A stretch of DNA of 64,000 bases from Cupriavidus sp. WGlv3 (GTDB lineage Bacteria; Pseudomonadota; Gammaproteobacteria; Burkholderiales; Burkholderiaceae): assembly GCF_023952475.1 (NCBI RefSeq), contig NZ_JALHRX010000001.1, positions 620,001 to 684,000 on the forward strand, in the 5' to 3' direction. Positions 55,675 through 63,394 of this stretch are shown here, in pieces. A program made the translations under genes and the position numbers. The notes below the pieces were generated by a model that saw nothing but the letters and a program-made list of their open reading frames with translations, was not told the DNA's origin and ran no database searches. Positions within the stretch are counted from its first letter, which is position 1; every line of letters starts with the position of its first letter.

Positions 55675-58398
55675 CTACGCTTGCTGCGCGTCCTGCGCGG
55701 AGCGCACCGCCAGCGAACGGATCGCCGCCACCAGCTCGCCCACCCGCACCGGCTTGGACAGGTGCAGCTGGAACCCCGCCATCAGCGCGCGCATGCGGTC
55801 CTGCGGCTCGGCGTGCCCGGACAGCGCGATCGCGGTCATGCGCTTGCCCAGCGGCACCTGCATCTGCGCCTCGAGCCGTCGCACCCGGCGCAGCACGGTG
55901 TAGCCGTCTTCCTCGTCGAGCGCGAGGTCGCACAGCAGCACCTGCGGCCATTGCCCCGGATGCGTGCCCGCCAGCAGCGCGATCACGTCGTCGCCGCGCT
56001 GCTGCGCGATGGCATGGGCGCCGTAGTCTTCCAGCGAGGCGCTCAGCACCTCGCGCGTGGGCTCGTCGTCGTCCAGCAGCAGCACGCGCAGGCCCTTGAG
56101 CGCCTGCGCATCGGGCGCTTCGGGCGCCTCGGGCACGGGCCCGGCGCCTGGCGCGGCGCCCGCAGCGGCAGCCGGCGCGCGGCGCGGCTCCGGCTCCTGT
56201 ACGGCGCGCATCGGCATCAGCAGCTGGTAGGCATGCGCGGGCCCGTCGGCAGTCAGCGTGACGCCGTGCTCGGCCAGCCATTCATGCAGGCCCTGCACAT
56301 CCGGCAGCGGCAGTTCGCCCGGCGTGGCGGACAGCCGCAGGCCGGCCTGGCCGTCCAGCCGCTCGAGCCGCAGTTCCAGCCGCCCGCCCGGCTCGATGGT
56401 GGCAATCATGTGCTGGCACAGTTCCCAGATCGCCTTCTGCAGCACGCCCGGATCGCCGGTGACGCGCAACTCCGATTCGCTCTGCACCGTGAACAGGTTG
56501 AGATGGCGCTCGGCGATCAGCTCGCGCAGCCCGTCGACCACGCTGGCCAGCAGGATTTCCAGGCGCACCGGCTGCAGCGCCAGGCGCCGTTCGGCCCGCT
56601 CCAGCTCGCGCTGCTGCTGCTGCAACTGCCACATCTGGGTGTAGATGCCGCCGCGCTCGAGCAGCGTGGCATGGTTGCCGTCTTCAATGATGCGGCCGTG
56701 CTCCATCACCAGGATGCGGTCGGCATCGACGATGGTGGAGAGCCGGTGCGCGATGATCAGCGCGGTGCGCCCGCGCGCGACTGCGGACAGCTCCTGCTGG
56801 ATCGCGCGCTCGGAGCGCGTGTCCAGCGCCGAGGTGGCCTCGTCGAAGACCACGATGGGCGGGCGCTTGAGCATCGCGCGCGCAATCGCCACGCGCTGGC
56901 GCTCGCCGCCCGACAGGCGCACGCCACGCTCGCCCACCTGGGTTTCGTAGCCGTCGGGCAGGCGGTCGATGAAGGCGTCGAGCTGCGCCGCGCGCGCCGC
57001 GGCGACGATGTCGGCGCGGGTGGCGCCTTCGCGGCCGTAGCCGATGTTGTAGCCGATGGTGTCGTTGAACAGGATGGTGTCCTGCGGCACGATGCCGATC
57101 AGTTCGCGCAGGCTGCGCTGGGTCACCAGGCGCAGGTCCTGGCCGTCGATGCTGATGCTGCCGCTGTCGGGCTGGTACAGCCGGAACAGCAGCCGCGCCA
57201 GCGTCGACTTGCCCGAGCCGCTGCCGCCCACCACCGCCACGGTCTGGCCGGCGCCGGCGCGGAAGCTGACGTCCCACAAGGTCTGGTGGCTAGGGTCATA
57301 GCTGAAGTTGACGCGGTCGAACACGATCTCGCCGCGGCTCACGCGCAGCGGGCGCGCGGCCGGCGCGTCGCGGTCCTCGCCGGGCTTGCCGTGCGCGTCG
57401 AGCAGCGCGAACAGCCGCTCGACGTTGGTCATGGCGTCGTTCGACTCGCGGAAGATAAAGCCCAGCGTGTTGAGCGGCAGCACCACCTGGATGATGTAGG
57501 CATTGATCAGCACCAGGTCGCCCACCGACAGCGAGCCCTGGATCACCCGTTGCGTGGCCAGCAGCATCACCGCGCCGACCCCCACCGCGATGCACAGGCT
57601 CTGCCCGATATGCAGCGCCGACAGCGCATACTGGTTTTCCACGCTGATGCCGATCCAGCGCTGCAGCATCTCGGACAAGCGCCGGGTCTCGAAGGACTCG
57701 CGCGCGAAGAACTTGACGGTGTCGTAGTTGAGCAGGCTGTCCACCACCTTGCTGTTGGTGGTGGCCTCGACCGCATTGACCTGGCGCTGCACGCGCATGC
57801 GCCGCTGCGTGAAGACATAGGTAAAGCCGGCGTACAGCACGAACACGCCCAGGATGATGGCGGCGAAGGCCGCGCCATAGGCGCCGATCATGATGGCCAG
57901 CACCGACACGATCTCCATCAGCGTCGGCACGATGGTGAAGACCGCCACGCCCAGCAGGAAACCGATCGCCGCGGTGCCCTTCTCGAGGTCACGGATCACG
58001 CTGCCGGTGGCCCGTTGCGCATGGAAGCGCGCGCCCAGCGCATGCAGGTGCGCGAAGGCCCGTTCCATGAAGCCCGCCACCGTGCTCTGCGTGACGTAGG
58101 CAAAGACCACGTCGCGCAGCTCGCTGAAGGCATTGCCGAGCAACCGCAGGATGGCATAGGCCAGCACCAGGAACACCGGCATTGCCACCAGCCCCAGGCG
58201 CGCGGCATCGGTACCGGCCGCGGCCGGCGTAACCTCGTCGACCACCAGCTTGAGCATCAGCGGCACCGCCACGGCACAGGCCTTGGCAAGCAGCAGCAGC
58301 GACACCGCGACCAGCACGCGGGCACGGAAGCGCCAGATCGCGCGGAACAGTTCAGCAGCGATGCGGCGGCGGGAGGCGGGACGGATGGTCTGGGGCAT
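55675..58398 (-). CDS. ABC exporter half fused to kinase-like and receiver domains
   Basis: The 907-residue protein has a six-helix ABC membrane domain (about 20-325, closest in style to Atm1/HMT exporters: FFARESFETRRLSEMLQRW), a complete ATPase (GGSGSGKST 391-399, LSGGERQR 495-502, VVFDE 516-520, His551) and then, unusually, a 330-residue tail. Residues 590-615 look coiled-coil; 611-730 resemble a degenerate histidine-kinase ATP domain (GDPGVLQKAIWELCQHMI in place of an N-box, no asparagine). An Ala/Pro linker leads to a receiver domain (769-896) with Asp776, Asp777, phospho-acceptor Asp824, Ser860 and Lys882. Transport controlled by phosphorylation is inferred. It faces the glycan cluster and may export its product. 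Confidence 0.9.
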   Translation of the reverse strand: MPQTIRPASRRRIAAELFRAIWRFRARVLVAVSLLLLAKACAVAVPLMLKLVVDEVTPAAAGTDAARLGLVAMPVFLVLAYAILRLLGNAFSELRDVVFAYVTQSTVAGFMERAFAHLHALGARFHAQRATGSVIRDLEKGTAAIGFLLGVAVFTIVPTLMEIVSVLAIMIGAYGAAFAAIILGVFVLYAGFTYVFTQRRMRVQRQVNAVEATTNSKVVDSLLNYDTVKFFARESFETRRLSEMLQRWIGISVENQYALSALHIGQSLCIAVGVGAVMLLATQRVIQGSLSVGDLVLINAYIIQVVLPLNTLGFIFRESNDAMTNVERLFALLDAHGKPGEDRDAPAARPLRVSRGEIVFDRVNFSYDPSHQTLWDVSFRAGAGQTVAVVGGSGSGKSTLARLLFRLYQPDSGSISIDGQDLRLVTQRSLRELIGIVPQDTILFNDTIGYNIGYGREGATRADIVAAARAAQLDAFIDRLPDGYETQVGERGVRLSGGERQRVAIARAMLKRPPIVVFDEATSALDTRSERAIQQELSAVARGRTALIIAHRLSTIVDADRILVMEHGRIIEDGNHATLLERGGIYTQMWQLQQQQRELERAERRLALQPVRLEILLASVVDGLRELIAERHLNLFTVQSESELRVTGDPGVLQKAIWELCQHMIATIEPGGRLELRLERLDGQAGLRLSATPGELPLPDVQGLHEWLAEHGVTLTADGPAHAYQLLMPMRAVQEPEPRRAPAAAAGAAPGAGPVPEAPEAPDAQALKGLRVLLLDDDEPTREVLSASLEDYGAHAIAQQRGDDVIALLAGTHPGQWPQVLLCDLALDEEDGYTVLRRVRRLEAQMQVPLGKRMTAIALSGHAEPQDRMRALMAGFQLHLSKPVRVGELVAAIRSLAVRSAQDAQQA

Positions 58399-58531
58399 GC
58401 GCGCGGTTCAGGCGTCGTTCGGTGCCGCAAGGCAAGGCGCACGGGCGCGTGGCCGGCGCGCGGTCATGGGAGAAAGCAAGGGGAGAAGGCAAGTTCCATA
58501 CCGATCGCAACGCGGCGCCATGGCGCGAAAC

Positions 58532-58551
58532 CTGCAGCGGATCCGCTGCAG
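58532..58551. repeat. Perfect 20-base palindrome between divergent genes
   Basis: CTGCAGCGGATCCGCTGCAG is fully self-complementary and lies in the 185-base gap between the ABC-receiver fusion and udgX, 33 bases before the udgX start. A 12-base palindrome GCGCCATGGCGC occurs about 20 bases upstream. Either could be a regulator site; none is known. Confidence 0.5.
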
Positions 58552-58583
58552 CGCCCGTGCGCGCTGCGCCACTGTCATCCGTC

Positions 58584-59195
58584 ATGCCCGAGCGCAACAA
58601 GCCGCCTGTCAGCCGCGGCGAACTGAACGAATGCCGGCGCTGCCCGTTGTGGCGCAACGCCACCCAGGGCGTGCCCGGCGCCGGCGCGGCCCACGCGCGC
58701 ATCATGCTGGTAGGAGAGCAGCCCGGTTCGCAGGAAGACCTGCAAGGCTCGCCCTTCGTCGGACCGGCCGGGCACTTGCTGGATGAAGCGCTGCAGGCCG
58801 CTGGCCTGGACCGCGACAAACTCTTCATGACCAACGCGGTCAAGCATTTCAAGTTCGAGTGGCGCGGCAAGCGCCGGCTGCACAAATCGCCGGCGCAGCA
58901 GGAGATCGAAGCCTGCAACCTGTGGCTGGAGCGGGAGTTGGAGAAAGTGCACCCGACGGTGGTGGTCGCGCTCGGCGCCACCGCGGCGCGCGCGGTGCTG
59001 GGCCGCAAGACCGTGACGCTGGCGGGCATGATGGAGACGCCGGTCGAGCATGAGGGGCGGCTGGTCATCGCCACCTACCACCCCTCGTTTGCCCTGCGCC
59101 AGCGCAGCGACGAGGCGCGGGCCGCGGCGTTCGACCGCATCGTGCGCAGCCTGCGGGCCGCCGCGCGCCTGGCGCGCGGCGCGAAGCCGGGCTGA
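58584..59195 (+). CDS. udgX: UdgX-type uracil-DNA glycosylase
   Basis: The 203-residue protein has the family-4-like motifs GEQPGSQEDLQGSPFVGPAG and HPSFALR and early Fe-S cysteines (ECRRCP). Between them it carries GKRRLHKSP (95-103), the insertion that defines UdgX, whose histidine (here His100) becomes covalently linked to the uracil site. UdgX binds uracil-DNA so tightly that it blocks rather than completes normal excision. The ATG chosen gives a length close to the 209 residues of the Mycobacterium smegmatis enzyme. Confidence 0.9.
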   Translation: MPERNKPPVSRGELNECRRCPLWRNATQGVPGAGAAHARIMLVGEQPGSQEDLQGSPFVGPAGHLLDEALQAAGLDRDKLFMTNAVKHFKFEWRGKRRLHKSPAQQEIEACNLWLERELEKVHPTVVVALGATAARAVLGRKTVTLAGMMETPVEHEGRLVIATYHPSFALRQRSDEARAAAFDRIVRSLRAAARLARGAKPG

Positions 59196-59210
59196 CCGGT
59201 CAGGACCGGC

Positions 59211-59492
59211 TTACGGTCGGCGGCGGGTCGGCGGCGCGTCGGGATCGCGGCTGCCGGGATCGTGCAGGTCACGCGCGCCGACGCCCGGCGGCATCTCGCC
59301 CTTGCCCGCCTTGTCCGGCTTGCGCGCCGGTTGATCGTCCTTGCGGTGTGATGCCGCATGCTCCCACTCGGCGCGGGCGCGCTCGCGCGAGCGCTGGTTG
59401 TCCGCGGCGTTTTCCTTCAGTTCACGGTCATCCAGGCCCTGGCGCCGGTCCAGCGCGGGATCGTTCGACGTATCGTGCTTGCTGTGCTTCAT
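59211..59492 (-). CDS. Small hydrophilic hypothetical protein
   Basis: A 93-residue, very charged protein rich in Asp, Arg, Lys and Ala with no hydrophobic segment (for example QGLDDRELKENAADNQRSRE). It looks disordered or helical and resembles stress-related hydrophilic proteins only in composition. GGAGG lies five bases before the ATG, which supports translation. It converges with udgX (15 bases) and is divergent from the next secreted protein gene. Confidence 0.7.
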   Translation of the reverse strand: MKHSKHDTSNDPALDRRQGLDDRELKENAADNQRSRERARAEWEHAASHRKDDQPARKPDKAGKGEMPPGVGARDLHDPGSRDPDAPPTRRRP

Positions 59493-59754
59493 GACGCCTC
59501 CGCTGAGATGGGCCGCAATCGCGGGCCAGCGCTGAAGTGCGCGCAACTTCCGTTCCCGGGGCACTGGCCCCGGCCGCTGCCCGCGCCTGCTGGCACTGCA
59601 TCGCCCGTCGCCGCCGCGTCCTTGTAACAACCGCCGGCGCTTGTAGAAAGTGCGCTGCGCCGGTGCGCCGCCCGGCCCCGCGCGGCAGCACGCGAGATGG
59701 CCCGGCAAATGCTTTTGCCGTACCAGCATGGCAGCGTTTGACAGGAGAACCCAG

Positions 59755-60135
59755 ATGCAATCCACCATCCCCCGCGCCGCGGCCGTCGCGCTGCTGTGCG
59801 CGCTCGCCGGCGGCACCCTGGCGCAGCCCGAGACCGGCGTGCGCACCGACAAGGGCCCCAAGGGCAGCCAGACCATACCGCCGCCGGGCGCCAGCGTGGC
59901 GCCGGCAAGCACGCCGGGCGCAACCCCTACCAACCCCGGCGGCCTCGCCAAGGATCTCGGCGACGTGCCCAAGGAGCCGCACACCGCGGGCGGCCTGCCC
60001 GGCCGCGACAAGCCCAAGCCCGCGTCAGAAAGCGCCGGCAAGGCCGACCGCGATGGCCTGCACGGCAAGCCGCGCACGGGCAGCGGCGGGGCCTCGATCG
60101 ACCAGACCCGCGTGCCGGACGCCAAGGGGCGCTGA
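59755..60135 (+). CDS. Secreted low-complexity hypothetical protein
   Basis: The 126-residue precursor has a signal peptide (IPRAAAVALLCALAGGTLA, cleavage expected after TLA) followed by a Pro/Gly/Lys-rich, disordered mature part (KGPKGSQTIPPPGA, PKEPHTAGGLPGRDKPKP). An AGGAG site lies nine bases upstream. No family is recognised. The 262-base gap before it, shared with the previous gene, shows no other feature. Confidence 0.7.
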   Translation: MQSTIPRAAAVALLCALAGGTLAQPETGVRTDKGPKGSQTIPPPGASVAPASTPGATPTNPGGLAKDLGDVPKEPHTAGGLPGRDKPKPASESAGKADRDGLHGKPRTGSGGASIDQTRVPDAKGR

Positions 60136-60148
60136 TCCGGACGCGACT

Positions 60149-61090
60149 TCAGGGCACCAGCACGAAGCGCTGGCGCGCGCCCCGGGCCTGCGCCGCCCAC
60201 ACGCGCCCGACCGCTTCCAGCGGCTCGGCGACGATATCGATCTCCATGCGCCCGGCGGCGGTATGCCGGCACAGTTCGGCGTAGGCCTGTGCCTGCGCCG
60301 CGATGGGGGCATGGTAGTAGGCGAAGCCCATGATGTCGAAGCACGTCTGGCGCGCGGCGGCGCCGGCAAAGGTGATGGTCGGCGCGACCGTGGTGCCGAT
60401 ATGGACCAGCCGCCCGCCGTGGCCGAGCGCCAGCAGCGCGGCTTCGGCAGGCGCGCCGCACAGGTAGTCCAGCACGATATCGACGCTGCCGTCGGCCGCA
60501 TTGCGGTAGGCGTCGAGCAGGTCGCCGGGCTGGTCAAGCGGCACCACCGCATCGGCGCCCAGCCTTCGCGCACGCTCCAGCGCGCGCACGTCGCGCCCGG
60601 CGGCGATGACGCGGCCGGCGCCGAGCAGCTTGGCCGCGGCCACCGCCAGCAGACCCGAAATGCCGGTCGCGCCGAGCACCAGCACGGTCTCGCCCGGCTG
60701 CATGCGCGCGCGCCACGACAGCGGCAGCCATGCCGCCAGGCCGGCGTTGCCCAGCGCGGCTGCGCGGGCGTCGTCGATGCCGTCCGGCACCGGGAAGGTC
60801 AGCGCCGGGTCGACCAGCGCGCGCTGCGCCATCGAGCCGTACGGCGCGTGCGGCGCGTTGACGTTGAAGTAGACGCGCCGGCCATCGGAGAGGCGCCCTA
60901 CGCCCTCGCGCCCCACCACGAAGCGGCCCGCGCCCGGCTTGAGGTAGTGGCGGCCTTCGGCAATGGCCATGTCCAGCCGCGTCAGCGCAGACGCGGCAAC
61001 CTTGACCACCACCTTGCCGGGCTCGGCGACCGGGTCGTCGAACTCCTGGTACACCGGCGCCTGGCCGGCGAGCGATACCGCTGCTTTCAT
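60149..61090 (-). CDS. Zinc-independent MDR oxidoreductase (quinone-reductase-like)
   Basis: The 313-residue medium-chain dehydrogenase has a GroES-like N-terminal half and a Rossmann site VLVLGATGISGLLAVAAAKLLGA. Catalytic and structural zinc cysteines are absent, as in quinone oxidoreductase-type members. It would use NADPH to reduce a quinone or enone; the substrate is unknown. AGGAGA precedes the ATG. A perfect palindrome upstream, identical in core to one before the LysR gene, suggests control by the divergent LacI-type regulator. Confidence 0.88.
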   Translation of the reverse strand: MKAAVSLAGQAPVYQEFDDPVAEPGKVVVKVAASALTRLDMAIAEGRHYLKPGAGRFVVGREGVGRLSDGRRVYFNVNAPHAPYGSMAQRALVDPALTFPVPDGIDDARAAALGNAGLAAWLPLSWRARMQPGETVLVLGATGISGLLAVAAAKLLGAGRVIAAGRDVRALERARRLGADAVVPLDQPGDLLDAYRNAADGSVDIVLDYLCGAPAEAALLALGHGGRLVHIGTTVAPTITFAGAAARQTCFDIMGFAYYHAPIAAQAQAYAELCRHTAAGRMEIDIVAEPLEAVGRVWAAQARGARQRFVLVP

Positions 61091-61156
61091 CTCTGTCTCT
61101 CCTTTTGCTGGCCTGGGCCGGCTGCGGCTTGGCATCGCCGCCCGGGCAGATTACAA

Positions 61157-61170
61157 TGCAATCGATTGCA
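61157..61170. promoter_or_regulatory. LacI-type operator 1
   Basis: TGCAATCGATTGCA is a perfect 14-base palindrome in the gap between the divergent oxidoreductase and LacI-type genes. The CG centre and the TGCAA arms are typical of LacI/GalR sites. The same 14 bases recur as the core of operator 2. Confidence 0.8.
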
Positions 61171-61303
61171 CGACAAGCGCAAAGCCTGGTGACATCCGGG
61201 CCGATTGTAGGAATCGCCGCGGCCTTGCGTCCAATCCACTTTTTGCCGGTATCCCGATAACCAGGCGGTATGGCGCGCCGTCTGCCACACGTAGCACTTA
61301 GCG

Positions 61304-62317
61304 ATGAGCAAGCCCACCATCAAGCAGATTGCCGAAGCACTCGACGTGCATCCGTCGACCGTATCGCGCGTGCTGAACCCGCAGACCCGCCACCGCATCG
61401 GCGACGAACTGGTGGCGCGCGTGCTGAAGGCGGCGCAGGACCTGCACTACTCGCCCAACCGCATCGCCGCGGCGCTGCGCACGCGGCGCTCCGGCACCAT
61501 CGGCGTGGTGGTGCCGGACATCGGCAGCCCGGTGTTTCCGCCGATCGTGCTCGGCATCGAGAACGCACTGTCGCGGCACCGCTATATCCCGATCGTCGCC
61601 AATGCCGGCGGCGACAAGACGCGCCAGACCTTTATCGTCGACCAGTTGCTGGCGCGGCAGGTCGACGGCCTGATCCTCGCCACCGCCGAGCGCAACGACC
61701 CGGTGGTCGACCATTGCCTGGCGCAGGGCGTGCCGCTGGTGATGGTCAATCGCAGCGACGATGCCGGGCGCGTGTCCAGCATTGTCGGCGACCACCGCCA
61801 GGCGATGGCGCTCGCCGTCGGCCACCTGCACGCGCTGGGCCATCGGCGCATCGGCCATGTGGCCGGACCGACCAATCTCTCGACCGGCCACGAGCGCGAA
61901 GCGGGCTTCCTGCAGGCGGTGGCGGAGCTGGGTATGGCCGCCTCGCACTGCCCGGTGGTGCGCGCGCCGGCCTACACGGAAGCGGCCGGCCAGGCCGCGT
62001 GCGCGCAACTGCTGGCGCAGCGCCGGCGCGTCACCGCGGTGGTGGCCGCCAATGATTTCCTGGCGCTGGGGTGCTATGCGGCCGTCAACGCCTCGGGCGG
62101 CAGCTGCCCCTCGAACCTGTCGGTGGTCGGGCACAACGACATGCTGCTGATGCATGCGGTGGCCCCGGCGCTGACCACCATCCGCGTGCCGTTCTACGAG
62201 ATGGGCACGCGCGCCGCCGCGTTGATGCTGGGCGCGCTGGACGGCAGCATCACCACCACTGCGCGGACCCTGCTGGCACCGGAACTGGTGGTGCGGGATT
62301 CGACCCGGCCGCTGTAA
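61304..62317 (+). CDS. LacI-family transcriptional regulator
   Basis: The 337-residue protein has the N-terminal HTH and hinge (IKQIAEALDVHPSTVSRVLN and YSPNRIAAALRTRRS) and a periplasmic-binding-like effector domain (IGVVVPDIGSPVFPPIVLGIE, LVMVNRSDD, AVVAANDFLALGC, TTIRVPFYEMGTRAA). It resembles regulators of carbon-source genes. Two identical-core palindromes, one before the oxidoreductase and one before the LysR gene, are its likely sites. The effector is unknown. Confidence 0.94.
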   Translation: MSKPTIKQIAEALDVHPSTVSRVLNPQTRHRIGDELVARVLKAAQDLHYSPNRIAAALRTRRSGTIGVVVPDIGSPVFPPIVLGIENALSRHRYIPIVANAGGDKTRQTFIVDQLLARQVDGLILATAERNDPVVDHCLAQGVPLVMVNRSDDAGRVSSIVGDHRQAMALAVGHLHALGHRRIGHVAGPTNLSTGHEREAGFLQAVAELGMAASHCPVVRAPAYTEAAGQAACAQLLAQRRRVTAVVAANDFLALGCYAAVNASGGSCPSNLSVVGHNDMLLMHAVAPALTTIRVPFYEMGTRAAALMLGALDGSITTTARTLLAPELVVRDSTRPL

Positions 62318-62321
62318 CGCT

Positions 62322-62347
62322 GGCGCTCGCAAGGGCGCCGTTTTTTT
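62322..62347 (+). terminator. Rho-independent terminator after the LacI-type gene
   Basis: GGCGC and GCGCC form a short stem with an 8-base loop followed at once by seven T. It lies just past the stop codon and just before operator 2, so the LysR gene has its own promoter. Confidence 0.75.
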
Positions 62348-62352
62348 CGACA

Positions 62353-62376
62353 ATTTGTGCAATCGATTGCACAAAT
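62353..62376. promoter_or_regulatory. LacI-type operator 2
   Basis: ATTTGTGCAATCGATTGCACAAAT (24 bases, quoted by its halves ATTTGTGCAATC / GATTGCACAAAT) is a perfect palindrome 20 bases before the LysR start. Its 14-base core is identical to operator 1, which places the LysR gene under the same regulator. Confidence 0.82.
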
Positions 62377-62396
62377 CCGGCCAGTAGAGCTACGCC

Positions 62397-63341
62397 ATGG
62401 ATCTCCGACAGCTTCGCTACTTCAAGGTGCTGGCCACGCTGCAGCACTTCGGCCGCGCCTCGGCAGCGCTGCATATCGCGCAGCCTGCGCTCAGCCGCCA
62501 GATCCGGCTGCTCGAGGAAGAACTGGGCGTGCGCCTGCTGGAGCGCCACGTGCGCGGCGCCACGCCCACGCCGGAGGGCCTGGTGCTGCTGGACCGCGCC
62601 TCCTTCCTGCTGCGCTACGCCGACCAGGTCAAAGTGGACATCGCCGACCTCGCCGCGTCGCCGCGCGGGCTGGTTGCGGTGGGGCTGACGCCGGCGCTGG
62701 CGCCGCTACTGTTCATCCCGCTGGCCGAAACGCTGCGCGAGCAGTATCCGGAGATCCGCCTGCGCCTGGTGGAGAATTTCGCTCCCGCGCTGCAGGATGC
62801 GCTGCTGCAAGGCACGCTCGACGTCGCGCTGCTGAGCGGGCCGGTGTCGAGCTCCGGGGTCTCGGCGGTGCCGCTGGTGGCGGAGAGCCTGTGCGCGATC
62901 GGCCCGCGGGGTGATGCCGCGCTGGGTGATGGGCCGGTGGAGATCGAACAGCTGCAGGGCCTCCCATTGATCCTGACCGGCGTGCCGAAGTCAGGCGTGC
63001 GGCTGGCGCTGGAAGCGCTGGCGGCGCGCCAGGGCCTGGAGCTGCAGGTCACGATGGAGGTGGAATCGATCGAGGTAGCCCGGCGACTGGTAGCGCGCGG
63101 GTTCGGCTGGACCGTGCATTTCGCCGCGGCGATCCGGGACGAACTGGAGGCCGGACACCTGCAGGCCGTGCCGGTGCAAGGGCTCGAACTGCATCGGCTG
63201 ATCGGCTATGCCGCGGCACGGCCGCCGTCGCGGGCGACGCTGGCTGTGATGGAAACGCTGAGGCGGGTGGCGACGGAGTTGGCGGTGGCTGGGAGCTGGC
63301 CGAATTGCAGGGTGCTGGGGGAGATCGGGGGTGGTTCTTAG
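62397..63341 (+). CDS. LysR-family transcriptional regulator
   Basis: The 314-residue protein has the standard N-terminal winged helix (MDLRQLRYFKVLATLQHFGR, AQPALSRQIRLLEEELGVRLLER) and a C-terminal substrate-binding domain. It resembles regulators of aromatic or amidohydrolase pathways only in general form. It faces the amidohydrolase gene and sits behind operator 2, so the LacI-type protein probably controls it; its own targets are unknown. Confidence 0.93.
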   Translation: MDLRQLRYFKVLATLQHFGRASAALHIAQPALSRQIRLLEEELGVRLLERHVRGATPTPEGLVLLDRASFLLRYADQVKVDIADLAASPRGLVAVGLTPALAPLLFIPLAETLREQYPEIRLRLVENFAPALQDALLQGTLDVALLSGPVSSSGVSAVPLVAESLCAIGPRGDAALGDGPVEIEQLQGLPLILTGVPKSGVRLALEALAARQGLELQVTMEVESIEVARRLVARGFGWTVHFAAAIRDELEAGHLQAVPVQGLELHRLIGYAAARPPSRATLAVMETLRRVATELAVAGSWPNCRVLGEIGGGS

Positions 63342-63394
63342 TGGGCGTTGGCGCGGTTAAGCACGTCTTCCCTTCCGCGGAGCTTTCGCTGCTC

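Noticed and set aside
55681-58626. Plus-strand open frame of about 980 codons opposite the ABC-receiver gene
   Set aside because: Composition is that of an antisense shadow; the minus-strand frame has all ABC and receiver motifs.
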